A stretch of DNA of 64,000 bases, taken from contig NZ_CP042431.1 of assembly GCF_007970185.1 (NCBI RefSeq), forward strand, positions 4,836,001 to 4,900,000, given 5' to 3'. Numbering within the stretch: the first letter of the stretch is position 1; each line of letters begins with the position of its first letter. This document shows, piece after piece, positions 8,016 through 17,032 of this stretch. This DNA comes from Pseudobacter ginsenosidimutans. GTDB taxonomy: Bacteria; Bacteroidota; Bacteroidia; Chitinophagales; Chitinophagaceae. Below the pieces are notes generated by a model. It did not search any database. It was not told the origin of the DNA and was given only the letters and a program-made list of their open reading frames with translations. The position numbers and the translations under genes were made by a program.

Positions 8016-11000
8016 ATGAAAAGAATTGTACTCTTTTTCATCTTTGTTGTTCTTCTTCAATTTATTTACTCCACTGGTTATGGTCAAAAACCTGTCTCTC
8101 TCGAAGCGAAGGAAGAAAACCTGGTGACTGTATTGCGTAGTATTCAATCTCAATCAGGATACAGTATCATATGGGTTGACAAACAAATGCAAATTGCCAA
8201 TAAGGTTACCATCTCCCTGAAGGCGGTATCAATACAGGATGCATTGGCAAAAATATTCGCCAATCAACCTCTATCATATATTATCGAAGAAGACGGTAAG
8301 CGGGTGATCATTCAGGCAAAGAAGAAAAATGCAAAACAGGATCAGCAAGGGGGCCGTACTGTAGATATAAAAGGTAAAGTGGTAAACAGGCAGGGGGAAC
8401 CCATTGCCGGCGCCACTATTTCAGAGCAGGGCGCAGATCGTTATACTGCAAGTGTTGCGGATGGAACTTTCATATTAAGGGATGTTGATGAAAATGCAAT
8501 GCTGCTGATCAGTAGTATCGGTTATGAAACGAAAACTGTAAAGGCAGGAGGCTCAGGCAGTCTCCGGGTTGAATTGACAGTTGCTGCAATGCAGATGCAG
8601 GAAGTTACGATCGTTAATACGGGTTACCAGCAGATCGGTAGGGAGAGGTCAACCGGCTCTTATGAGTTTATCAAAAAAGATGACCTGAACAGGCAGGTTG
8701 GTACCAATATCCTGAACAGGCTGGAAGGCGTAAGCAGCAGCATTTTATTCGACAGAAGAAACTTATCTCCCGGCCAGAATACCATCAGCCAGAATAATCT
8801 TATTATCAGGGGGCTCAGCACTTTGTCGGAGGGCATGAAAGCACCATTGGTGGTAGTGAACAATTTTCCTTATGAAGGTGATATCAATAATATCAATCCT
8901 TCTGATGTAGAAAATATCACTATTCTGAAGGATGCTGCGGCGGCTTCCATCTGGGGCGCCAAAGCCGCAAACGGTGTGATCGTTATTACTACAAAAAAGG
9001 GACAATTCAATCAGCCGGTGCGAGCCAGCTTCTCGGCTAACGCCAATACATATGAGAAGCCTGATCTTAACTATTATCCCCAGATGCCTGTAGCTGATTT
9101 TGTGGAGGTGGAAAAGTACTTGTTCGACCAGGGGTTTTATAATGGAATACTGAACAGCCCTGTAGCGCCGGCTGTTAGCCCGGTTGTGGAGATATTGAAT
9201 AACAAAAGAGCAGGTATTACAAATCCTGCTGAAGCGGATCGTTTGATCGAAGCATTGAAAAAAGAAGATGTACGGAATGAATTTGAAAAGTATATCTACC
9301 GTCAACCAGTGCTTCAACAATATGCTCTCAATTTGAGCGGTGGTACGGAGAAAGTCAGGTACCTGATAACAGGAGGTCTGGATCAAAGCCCCGGCGTATT
9401 GAAAGGTGATCAAATGAGGAGGATCACATTCAGAACTGATAATACGTTTGTATTAACAGACAAACTGGATTTGCAATTAGGTGTTGCCTATGCAAATACC
9501 AAAACAGAAAATAATAGCATGGGAGAATACGGAGACGAGAATTACAACTACAGGGGAGGTGCAATGTTCATTTATCCCTATGCCCGTTTTGTTGGAGACG
9601 ATGGTAATCAACTCACCTTTCCGAAAAACTACCGGGAAGGTTATACCGATACTGCAGGGAATGGCCAGTTGCTCGATTGGAAATACCGGCCATTGGATGA
9701 GCTGGAACTGAACCCGAGGACGATCAACACCCAGGATATTACCGCTAATCTTGAAGCCAAATTCAAGATTAATAGAAATATCAATCTTACTTTTCGTTAC
9801 CAATACGAGCAAAGCAATATAGATAGCCGCTCACTCAATAAGGCAGAATCTTACTTTTCAAGAAATACCGTGAACCTGTTCACGGAGATCATAGATGGCC
9901 AGGTGATCAGAAGAGTGCCGGAAGGAGGGATATTGCGTTTATTCAATCAAAAGCTCGTTGCCCAATCTGCGAATATCCAGGCGAATTTCAATAAGACATG
10001 GGCGCAAAAGCACAATTTGTTCGCCATTGCTGGTGGTGAGATCCGGAATGCTGTGATGAACCAGAACAATTCCATTACTTACGGATATCTCGAATCAAAT
10101 TCATCAGTTGCCAATGTAGATTATGTTACACCATTTCCCCGTTACGGCAATAGGGGCGAGGCACAGATCCCTCCAGGTTATTCGATCAACAAGTTGACGG
10201 ACCGGTTTGTGTCTCTTCTCGCAAATGCTGCCTACACCTACGATGGAAGATATATTTTGTCGGCAAGTTTCAGGAGGGATGCCTCCAATCTTTTTGGTGT
10301 CAGCACCAACAATAAATGGAAACCATTCTGGTCTGTAGGTGGAAGCTGGAATTTATCGAAAGAGAATTTCTATGATTTCGATCTCCTGCCTTTTCTACAA
10401 TTCAATGCTACTTACGGTGTGCAGGGTAACGCGAACAATACCATTTCTCCCTATACCATCATTCAGTTCGAGGGAGCACAATACAGTATCATCAACCAGC
10501 CATATGCGAATATCAATACACCAGGGAATCCTGAATTGAGTTGGGAAAAAACGAGACAACTTAATCTGCGTTTGGAATTTCAATCGGCAGGGAATAAGTT
10601 GACAGGACGTTTTGAGATGTACCGAAAGAATTCTATCGATCTGATCTATAATTCCACTATCGACCCAACAAACGGCATCGGTTCTGTAGCAAGGAACAGC
10701 GCCAGTATGTTGACCAAAGGGTTTGAAGCAGAACTAAATTACAAAGCCCTGGACCGGGAAGTGAAATGGGTGATGGGGCTTTCTCTGAACACAATACAGA
10801 ATAAAGTAACAGATTATTTGCTGGAAGATAAAGACAGAAGCCTCAGTGGTATCATAAATTCCTCCGGAGCGGGTATTATACCCGTCAGAGGCTTGCAGCC
10901 ATATTCCATACTGAGTTTTCCATTTGCAGGATTGGATCCGCAGACCGGAAATCCCAGGGGTTGGCTGGGAAAAGAGATCAGCAGCAACTATTTTGAAATC

Positions 11001-11540
11001 AACCGTCAATCAATCGATACTGGTTCGATGGTTCGGCATGGTTCGGCTATTCCAACAGTATTTGGGAATTTTCGTCATACCATCAGCTACAAAAACATTT
11101 CCCTTCATTTTTCAATTGCATACAGGCTTGGTTATTATTTCAGGAAAAGAGCGATCAGTTATAATGAGCTAGTTTCTTCCGGACTTGGACAGGTGGATTA
11201 TGTCAATAGATGGCAAAAGCCCGGAGATGAGACCATGACTACTGTTCCTTCCTTTCTTTACCCTGATGACAGTTATGGCGCCAGGGACCTTTTTTATGCG
11301 CAATCATCTGTGAACGTTTTGAAAGGAGATAATATTCAACTGCAGAATGTAAACCTGCAGTATACGCTTGGGAAAAACAAGCTGCCTTTCAAATTCATGC
11401 GGTCATTCAGTGTTTTTGTTGCAGCCAATAACCTGGGCTATATCTGGAGAGCGAATGATCAAAAACTGGATCCGGATGTTCCATTTGCTTTTTATCCAAG
11501 ACTAAGAAGTTATGCAGCCGGAGCAACAGTGGAATTTTAA
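8016..11540 (+). CDS. SusC/RagA-family TonB-dependent transporter with STN domain (locus 1)
   Basis: A 1174-residue outer-membrane TonB-linked transporter. In order: signal peptide (about 1-24), an STN domain (about 45-100, VSLEAKEENLVTVLRSIQSQ onward) for signalling to FecR, a carboxypeptidase-regulatory-like domain (about 115-195, IKGKVVNRQGEPIAGATI), a plug domain with the SusC-type segments LIIRGLSTLSEGMKAPLVVV and ILKDAAAASIWGAKAANGVI, and a 22-strand barrel ending in an aromatic residue (VEF). It is followed after 26 bases by SusD, its lipoprotein lid. The substrate is unknown and no glycoside hydrolase is near. The STN domain fits regulation by the ECF/FecR pair upstream. Confidence 0.97.
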   Translation: MKRIVLFFIFVVLLQFIYSTGYGQKPVSLEAKEENLVTVLRSIQSQSGYSIIWVDKQMQIANKVTISLKAVSIQDALAKIFANQPLSYIIEEDGKRVIIQAKKKNAKQDQQGGRTVDIKGKVVNRQGEPIAGATISEQGADRYTASVADGTFILRDVDENAMLLISSIGYETKTVKAGGSGSLRVELTVAAMQMQEVTIVNTGYQQIGRERSTGSYEFIKKDDLNRQVGTNILNRLEGVSSSILFDRRNLSPGQNTISQNNLIIRGLSTLSEGMKAPLVVVNNFPYEGDINNINPSDVENITILKDAAAASIWGAKAANGVIVITTKKGQFNQPVRASFSANANTYEKPDLNYYPQMPVADFVEVEKYLFDQGFYNGILNSPVAPAVSPVVEILNNKRAGITNPAEADRLIEALKKEDVRNEFEKYIYRQPVLQQYALNLSGGTEKVRYLITGGLDQSPGVLKGDQMRRITFRTDNTFVLTDKLDLQLGVAYANTKTENNSMGEYGDENYNYRGGAMFIYPYARFVGDDGNQLTFPKNYREGYTDTAGNGQLLDWKYRPLDELELNPRTINTQDITANLEAKFKINRNINLTFRYQYEQSNIDSRSLNKAESYFSRNTVNLFTEIIDGQVIRRVPEGGILRLFNQKLVAQSANIQANFNKTWAQKHNLFAIAGGEIRNAVMNQNNSITYGYLESNSSVANVDYVTPFPRYGNRGEAQIPPGYSINKLTDRFVSLLANAAYTYDGRYILSASFRRDASNLFGVSTNNKWKPFWSVGGSWNLSKENFYDFDLLPFLQFNATYGVQGNANNTISPYTIIQFEGAQYSIINQPYANINTPGNPELSWEKTRQLNLRLEFQSAGNKLTGRFEMYRKNSIDLIYNSTIDPTNGIGSVARNSASMLTKGFEAELNYKALDREVKWVMGLSLNTIQNKVTDYLLEDKDRSLSGIINSSGAGIIPVRGLQPYSILSFPFAGLDPQTGNPRGWLGKEISSNYFEINRQSIDTGSMVRHGSAIPTVFGNFRHTISYKNISLHFSIAYRLGYYFRKRAISYNELVSSGLGQVDYVNRWQKPGDETMTTVPSFLYPDDSYGARDLFYAQSSVNVLKGDNIQLQNVNLQYTLGKNKLPFKFMRSFSVFVAANNLGYIWRANDQKLDPDVPFAFYPRLRSYAAGATVEF

Positions 11541-11566
11541 ATGCTATCAACTTTGAATTATTTTGT

Positions 11567-12916
11567 ATGGGTATCTATAAAAATATTTACACTATTTGTT
11601 TATTCACGATCCTCTTCACGTCTTGTGAAAAATACCTGGATGCCAAATCTGATGCAAGATTGTCTATTCCTTCCACGATAGAAGATTTACAGGGTATCCT
11701 GGATAATTATAGCATGATGAACCGCTCTTCCGATCTGTTGAACAATATGACGGATGAGTATTACCTGCGAAGAACAGATTGGGAAGCGGAATGGCAATTG
11801 AATAAAGACAGTTATGTGTGGGATCCGCAGACCAATTACTACAGTGATGAGAATGATTGGGACAAACTTTATCAACGGATCTTTTACGCCAATACGGTGC
11901 TGGATAATCTGGAAAAAGCTACAGGAAGTCAGGAGAAGCTCAATCAAATAAAAGGAGCCGCATTATGCTTCAGGGCAATTTATTATTATCAATTGTTACA
12001 TTTATACGCTCCTCCCTATTTATCTGTTACAGGTGAAAACAAATCCGGAGTGGTGATCAAACTTACATCTGATTTCAATCAGCCGATCATTCGTTCGTCT
12101 GTGCAGGATAGTTATGACCAGATGTTTAAAGACCTGGAAGCAGCTGTTAAACTGTTGCCGGATCGGGCTGCATATAAAACGAGGCCTTCGAAGGCTGCTG
12201 CGTACAGCTATCTTGCCAAAGGTTATCTTGATCTGCATAATTTTGAAAAGGTCAAAGAGTTTGCCAATGCCGCCTTGTTACTGTATGATACCGTAGTTGA
12301 CTACAATCAGGTGGCTCCGGCATTCAATCCATTTGAGCGGTTCTTTCCTGAAACGGTCTTTTATTTGTACACCGTCAATGCATTGAATAGCTACGATTGG
12401 ATCGCGATGGTGGATTCTACACTTTACAAATCATATGAAGACGATGATCTGAGAAAGCTATTGTATTTCCAGGATGCGCAGGGAAATGGTACTGTTGCCT
12501 TTGAAGGTGCTTATACTGGTAACCCCAATCAATTATTCAATGGAATTGCAACAGACGAGCTTTTCCTGCTCAGGGCTGAAGCCAATGCAAGATTGAACAA
12601 TATCAGCGATGCTATGGCTGATCTGAATTTCCTGCTGTCCAGGAGATATGCTGCAGGCAGTTTTGTACCGTTGGTGGCGAACACAAAGGAGGAGGCTATC
12701 AATATGATATTGTTGGAAAGAAGGAAAGAATTGTTGAACAGGGGAGTCCGCTGGACTGATCTGCGCAGGTTGAACCAGGAATCCCCATATGCTGCAACCA
12801 TCAGGAGGGTACTGGATGGGGATGTATTTTCATTACAGCCCAATGATCCAAGATATGCGCTTTTGATACCTGCCAAAGTAATCCAGCTTTCAAATTTGAA
12901 TCAAAATCCGCGATGA
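11567..12916 (+). CDS. SusD/RagB-family outer-membrane lipoprotein (locus 1)
   Basis: A 449-residue surface lipoprotein, the substrate-binding lid of the SusC transporter encoded directly upstream. It begins with a lipoprotein signal (MGIYKNIYTICLFTILFTSC, lipobox Cys at about residue 20). The SusD fold is recognised by the N-terminal segment after the Cys (EKYLDAKSD, STIEDLQGILDNY), the TPR-like helices with KGAALCFRAIYYYQLLHLYA, and the C-terminal signature LLERRKELLNRGVRWTDLRRL. It is a little shorter than many SusD proteins (about 500-600), as seen for peptide- or small-ligand-type systems. Its end converges with the EF-hand gene on the other strand. Confidence 0.96.
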   Translation: MGIYKNIYTICLFTILFTSCEKYLDAKSDARLSIPSTIEDLQGILDNYSMMNRSSDLLNNMTDEYYLRRTDWEAEWQLNKDSYVWDPQTNYYSDENDWDKLYQRIFYANTVLDNLEKATGSQEKLNQIKGAALCFRAIYYYQLLHLYAPPYLSVTGENKSGVVIKLTSDFNQPIIRSSVQDSYDQMFKDLEAAVKLLPDRAAYKTRPSKAAAYSYLAKGYLDLHNFEKVKEFANAALLLYDTVVDYNQVAPAFNPFERFFPETVFYLYTVNALNSYDWIAMVDSTLYKSYEDDDLRKLLYFQDAQGNGTVAFEGAYTGNPNQLFNGIATDELFLLRAEANARLNNISDAMADLNFLLSRRYAAGSFVPLVANTKEEAINMILLERRKELLNRGVRWTDLRRLNQESPYAATIRRVLDGDVFSLQPNDPRYALLIPAKVIQLSNLNQNPR

Positions 12917-12924
12917 ACAAAAAA

Positions 12925-12955
12925 GCGGACTACTGCCTGGATGGCAATAGCCCGC
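12925..12955. terminator. Terminator between convergent SusD-1 and EF-hand genes
   Basis: A 13-bp stem with two mismatches (GCGGACTACTGCC pairs with GGCAATAGCCCGC, loop TGGAT). On the minus strand it runs into TTTTTT, so it should end the EF-hand transcript; on the plus strand the T-run is weaker (ATTTAT). Confidence 0.7.
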
Positions 12956-12971
12956 AATTTATCAGAGCCTG

Positions 12972-13352
12972 TTATGATCTTTCTTCATAGATGTTCAGTT
13001 GTGCGTCGGCCTGATTGTCGGAAATAATACCGTCAGAATCTGTATCCAGTTGATTTACCCTGATTGTGAAATCTGCGTTGTTCACTACACCGTCACCATT
13101 CAGGTCAGTTACACGAAGCCAGCAAACTTCAGCTGCGCCTGCGCATGCTCCATCAGCTGGTGCACCAGGACGAGTGGTTTGAGTTGTGTACTGAGACACA
13201 ATTTTTTCCTGAGCTGGAGTGCCTGCTGCACTAAACACATAATAAAGGACCGTTTGTTTTTTATCTTCAACGGGTTTCACTTCTCTTTTTGTGAAAGCGC
13301 TGAATCCGATTGCCAGAACTACGGCGAATGCGCCGAACAGGTACTTTTTCAT
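12972..13352 (-). CDS. Small exported protein with two Ca-binding (EF-hand/dockerin-like) loops
   Basis: A 126-residue protein with an N-terminal hydrophobic signal (MKKYLFGAFAVVLAIGFSAF). I chose the ATG at 13352 because the signal peptide begins there; an upstream Met adds 19 residues with no export character. The middle carries just two cysteines, Cys70 and Cys77 (DGACAGAAEVCW). Two calcium-loop motifs follow: D83-x-N85-x-D87-G-...-D94 (DLNGDGVVNNAD) and D103-x-D105-x-D107-G (DTDSDGIISD), arranged like a minimal dockerin or EF-hand pair. It resembles the small exported proteins that accompany MauE/DoxX genes in Bacteroidota (DUF6520-like), but I cannot assign a family with certainty. The MauE-like gene lies upstream on the same strand. 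Confidence 0.75.
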   Translation of the reverse strand: MKKYLFGAFAVVLAIGFSAFTKREVKPVEDKKQTVLYYVFSAAGTPAQEKIVSQYTTQTTRPGAPADGACAGAAEVCWLRVTDLNGDGVVNNADFTIRVNQLDTDSDGIISDNQADAQLNIYEERS

Positions 13353-13505
13353 ATTTATCAAGATTAATGGTTTTGTGCTTACTCTTTTAATGGTTTTCAG
13401 CATCCCCATTCGTCGTTGTCCAGTGAGTATCCGACGATGACACTTTGAACTGCAGGGCTGGCACGCATGCCGCAGTGGTCCGCCCGGTTGCGCTGACCGG
13501 ACAGC

Positions 13506-13519
13506 TTGTTGTACAACAA
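13506..13519. repeat. Perfect 14-bp palindrome in the MauE / EF-hand spacer
   Basis: TTGTTGTACAACAA is its own reverse complement. It lies between the stop of the MauE-like gene and the start of the EF-hand gene, in a G+C-rich structured spacer that also holds GTCCG...CGGAC arms (about 13480-13500). It could be an operator or part of an RNA hairpin; nothing decides which. Confidence 0.5.
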
Positions 13520-13550
13520 TATCTTTTTTTGTAGAATTCTTTTCGAATGC

Positions 13551-14024
13551 TCAGGCTATTGCGTTTGCATGGCCGGGTATTGCCGGCTTCGGTTTCAGTG
13601 GCCGTCGCATCAGCCAGATGCCGGTTGCAGACAGGCCTGTAAAGAAAATATTAAAGTAAAGGTGCTGGGGCCATGTCATATTCTGCAGCACACCGCCGCA
13701 GGAGCATGGCCTGCCTGGAACAAACAGTAACATGTATGCGATGTAAATAGTAAAGAAGGTCATGGTGATGAAAGATAGCCAGAATCCTTTCAGTCGCTGT
13801 TTTGGAATGAAAAGCAACAATGAAATGAATAATTCAAAAACCGGTAAGGCTATCGCTATGAAATCTACCCGGCTTTCGCCAACAAGGGGAGATTGTTTGA
13901 GGAAGTATTTGAAATCTTCAAACCCCATTAATTTACTCACTGCTGTATAGGTAAAGAGCAGGATCAGGAGGGTAGAAATGATTTCAACGAATGTTTTTCG
14001 CTGCGTCACCACAAGGGCTTTCAT
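13551..14024 (-). CDS. MauE/DoxX-family redox-associated membrane protein
   Basis: A 157-residue integral membrane protein with four predicted membrane segments (about 13-32, 47-70, 78-100 and 126-146). It matches the MauE/DoxX pattern: TLLILLFTYTAVSKLMGFEDF near the N-terminus, ALPVFELFISLLLF in the second segment, and the cysteine motif PCSCGG in the periplasmic loop. MauE in methylotrophs is needed for making methylamine dehydrogenase, where it is thought to help disulfide formation. Here it lies just upstream of a small exported two-Cys protein, so a similar redox role on that neighbour is a reasonable inference. A TAAATTTG box at 14232-14239 may be its promoter. Confidence 0.85.
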   Translation of the reverse strand: MKALVVTQRKTFVEIISTLLILLFTYTAVSKLMGFEDFKYFLKQSPLVGESRVDFIAIALPVFELFISLLLFIPKQRLKGFWLSFITMTFFTIYIAYMLLFVPGRPCSCGGVLQNMTWPQHLYFNIFFTGLSATGIWLMRRPLKPKPAIPGHANAIA

Positions 14025-14231
14025 GGTCCAAAATGTTTAATGGTTTCAGATGCTTAATTCTTTCCTGTATCCGGCAAACATGCTGGATACCATTTCCAAT
14101 GGTTTAAAGAATGGTTGTTCGCCATATGGAAGATGGCGTCTCGGGGTGACGTTGATTGGTGACGTTTTGGGGGATCTCTGGCTCGGAGCCGGGGTTGGGC
14201 GAAGCTGGTTGATGGCTTCTGATTACATATA

Positions 14232-14239
14232 CAAATTTA
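14232..14239 (-). promoter_or_regulatory. Candidate -7 box for the MauE / EF-hand genes
   Basis: On the minus strand this reads TAAATTTG, matching TAnnTTTG. It would give a leader of about 200 bases before the MauE start. No -33 TTG at the right spacing was found, so support is partial. The surrounding gap (14025-14303) holds no convincing gene. Confidence 0.35.
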
Positions 14240-14303
14240 GAGGGAGTCTTACTTTTGTTGTTATGAATTCGGGAGTAATAATTTTGTTGATTAGACTACT
14301 GCA

Positions 14304-16682
14304 CTATTCCGATCTCAGGCTTTGAACAGGATTGGTCAACGCTGCCTGAATGGCCTTGAAACAGATGGTGATAAAGGCTATAAGAAAAGTGATCGATGCC
14401 GCCAGCACAAAAACCCACCAGTTAAGACTTGTTTTGTACGCGAAATTGTTCAGCCAGTTATTCATAGCCCAATAACCTGCCGGCAGTGCGATACAAGTGG
14501 AGATCATCACTGGTTTCAAAAGATCTTTCGTAAGCAATACCACAATTCCCTGTACGGATGAGCCCAGTACTTTTCTTACGCCGATTTCTTTGAAACGTTT
14601 GATGGCAGTGAATGAAGCAAGACCAAAAAGACCGAGGCAGGCAACAAAGATTGCCATGCCGGCAAAGCCTGTCAGGATGGTTTGCTGACTGATATCTTTT
14701 TTATACATGCGATCGAATTGCTGGTCCAGGAAGCTATACTGGAATGGATATGCGGAAGCTGCTTTCTTATATGCTTTTTCTACCGCTGCCACTGCTTCGC
14801 TAATGTTACCGGGATTGAGCCTGACCACGGCCACTCTTTTATCTTCCCTGGGAGCGATCACCAATGGCTCGATATCGCTTTTAAGGGATTGGAAATTGAA
14901 ATCTTCCACAACGCCAATGATACTGCGTTTATCAGTGTCGTGCAATGTGTTCTCGATCCATTTACCTACGGCCTGATCGGGGCTCCAGCCGAGCTTTGCA
15001 GCTGCTGTCCGGTTGATCAGTACGGCCTTCATGGTATCGGTGGGAAACGTGGGTGAGAAATCCCGGCCGGCAATGATCTTCAGTCCGAGTGTTTTTACAA
15101 ATTCAAAATCTGTGAATTCAGTCCTTGCATACCATCTTTCTGAATGACCTTCCACATCAAACACATGACCATCGAAGAAACCGCCCGGTTCACCAGACAT
15201 CATGGCAACGGAATGGATCCTGCTTTCTGCCTGCAATTCGCTCTTGAAAGCAAGCATGTTCCGGTAAATATCATCATTATCGATCTTCACCAGTATCGTT
15301 TGTTCCTGGTGGTAACCCAGTTGTTTGTTACGGATATAGTTCATTTGTTTGGTGATCACAAATGAACCGATGATCAGGAAAACAGAAATACTGAACTGCA
15401 CAACTACCAGTGCCTGTCTGAAACTGGCTCCGCTTTTGCCCAGCCTCAGCCTGCCTTTCAGCGCCTGGTGAGGAGAAAATGCAGACAGGATGAAGGCGGG
15501 ATAACTGCCTGCCAATAGTCCGGCTACCAATATAACACCTGCCAGGAAAAGATAGATGGGCCATGTACTCCAGGATACCGTCAGCGTATAACCGAGCAAC
15601 TGATTATACCATGGCAATATGATGAGCAATAATCCAAGTGAAAGTATGCAGGAGATGATCGTCAGCAGAACAGATTCGCCGATGAACTGCCATATGATAT
15701 TGGTCCTCATGGCGCCTAAAACTTTTCGCAGTCCAACTTCCTTGCTGCGTTCAGTGGCCCGGATGGTAGAGAGGTTAATGAAATTGATACAGGCGATCAG
15801 TAAAATAAGTATTGCGATGGAAAGAAAAATGTACACAACGGTCTTATCACCGTGCCTTACTCCATCGAATGACTGGTTGGCGAAATAAACATCCTTAAGG
15901 GGCAGGAGGCTCAGGGAAAACCTGAATCCGTATTTCTTCATATCGCTGCCCATATATTTTGTCATGAAGGCGGGCAGTTGTTGCTCTATCCGGGCCTGCG
16001 TTACAGACGGGGCAAGCCGTACGTAAGTGTACAGTGCGTTGTTCATCCAGGTGGTCATCCAGCTCATGGACCTGTAATTGTCCAGGGGCAATACCATATC
16101 GAATTCTAAATGCGAATTGGAAGGGAGGTCTTTTGCAATTCCTGTAACGGTTAGAGGTAGCTGCTTATCGAGCATAATCGTTTTCCCGATTACATTTTCC
16201 GTGCTGCCAAAATATTTCCTGGCAGTGGATTCCGTGAGCACCACGCTATTGGGGTTTTTCAGCACAGTATTGGGATCGCCGGCCAGCAGCCGGTAAGAGA
16301 AGAACTGAAAGAAATTTGAATCCGCAGCGATCACGCCCTTTTCGTGAAACGACTGGCTGCCGATGGTCACCAGGTTGTTGTTCTGGCTCACACGTACCAT
16401 TTCTTCCACCTGTCCGGTAAATTCATTCGCTATTGCCGGGCCGTACATTCCGGACAAATAGGCCACATGTTTTACCGAGCCTTCATTTTTGAAGCCCCGC
16501 ATCACCCGGTAGATCCTGCTGCCATCCTTATGAAAATTGTCAAAGCTGAATTCATTGATGATGAAAAGGAAGATCATCATACAAACCGTTATACCGATGG
16601 TGAGCCCCTGGATATTGATGAAAGAGAAAGCTTTGTTCTTGTTGAGATTCCTCCAGGCAGTGATAAAATAATTCTTGAACAT
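14304..16682 (-). CDS. ABC transporter permease of the FtsX/MacB type
   Basis: A 792-residue inner-membrane protein with the duplicated MacB_PCD-FtsX layout common in Bacteroidota. It begins MFKNYFITAWRNLNKNKAFS with the first membrane segment at about 20-42, followed by a large periplasmic domain (to about 280), three membrane segments with the FtsX hallmark ERSKEVGLRKVLGA, a second periplasmic domain, and a second FtsX unit with AIKRFKEIGVRKVLGSS near the C-terminus. No ATPase or membrane-fusion partner is adjacent. The family is often linked to export or stress response, but the substrate is unknown. Confidence 0.93.
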   Translation of the reverse strand: MFKNYFITAWRNLNKNKAFSFINIQGLTIGITVCMMIFLFIINEFSFDNFHKDGSRIYRVMRGFKNEGSVKHVAYLSGMYGPAIANEFTGQVEEMVRVSQNNNLVTIGSQSFHEKGVIAADSNFFQFFSYRLLAGDPNTVLKNPNSVVLTESTARKYFGSTENVIGKTIMLDKQLPLTVTGIAKDLPSNSHLEFDMVLPLDNYRSMSWMTTWMNNALYTYVRLAPSVTQARIEQQLPAFMTKYMGSDMKKYGFRFSLSLLPLKDVYFANQSFDGVRHGDKTVVYIFLSIAILILLIACINFINLSTIRATERSKEVGLRKVLGAMRTNIIWQFIGESVLLTIISCILSLGLLLIILPWYNQLLGYTLTVSWSTWPIYLFLAGVILVAGLLAGSYPAFILSAFSPHQALKGRLRLGKSGASFRQALVVVQFSISVFLIIGSFVITKQMNYIRNKQLGYHQEQTILVKIDNDDIYRNMLAFKSELQAESRIHSVAMMSGEPGGFFDGHVFDVEGHSERWYARTEFTDFEFVKTLGLKIIAGRDFSPTFPTDTMKAVLINRTAAAKLGWSPDQAVGKWIENTLHDTDKRSIIGVVEDFNFQSLKSDIEPLVIAPREDKRVAVVRLNPGNISEAVAAVEKAYKKAASAYPFQYSFLDQQFDRMYKKDISQQTILTGFAGMAIFVACLGLFGLASFTAIKRFKEIGVRKVLGSSVQGIVVLLTKDLLKPVMISTCIALPAGYWAMNNWLNNFAYKTSLNWWVFVLAASITFLIAFITICFKAIQAALTNPVQSLRSE

Positions 16683-16892
16683 GTGCGCTGTTAAAAGGTT
16701 TATGAATCAGGCCGGAACACGGGTGCTTTTCCTGCTCATCATTGCCCAACAAATATGCCATTGCACAATTGATTGTTTCATAGTCCGCTATAGCCGTGGG
16801 CGGAATGCAGTCCTGTTCAGAAATGGACAATTATGTACGGATTTGTTACACTTTTCCATTTGTACGAAATAGGGGAGCGGTTAAAAAATTGT

Positions 16893-16922
16893 TTTGTTTT
16901 AACAAAGTTCCCCGTAATTTTG
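16893..16922 (+). promoter_or_regulatory. Promoter of the ABC-F gene (TTTG-N18-TAATTTTG)
   Basis: TTTG at 16893-16896 and TAATTTTG at 16915-16922 are spaced by 18 bases, a close match to the Bacteroidota consensus (TTTG-n17-23-TAnnTTTG). It predicts a transcript start near 16928 and a leader of about 100 bases before the ATG at 17032. Confidence 0.6.
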
Positions 16923-16956
16923 TGCCTCCTATAATTGAAAATCTTCATGTAGAATT

Positions 16957-17032
16957 TAATTTCTTTCAGCAAATCAGACAGGTATCCGGCTTACGGGCCA
17001 TCTCCATTTTTCACTCCTGAAGAAAGAAATTA
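16957..17032 (+). promoter_or_regulatory. Leader with an inverted repeat covering the ABC-F start region
   Basis: TAATTTCTTTC (16957-16967) is the exact complement of GAAAGAAATTA (17022-17032). The right arm covers the purine-rich ribosome-binding region and the first base of the start codon, so the 11-bp pairing would hide the start. An ATG followed directly by a TAG lies at 16947-16952, a minimal start-stop. Together this resembles translational attenuation leaders of antibiotic-responsive ABC-F genes, but this is inference. The rest of the 349-base gap (16683-17031) holds only the promoter. Confidence 0.45.

Noticed and set aside
14050-14325. 91-residue frame between the MauE-like gene and the permease
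   Set aside because: Low support; region looks like a leader, and the frame overlaps the permease end.
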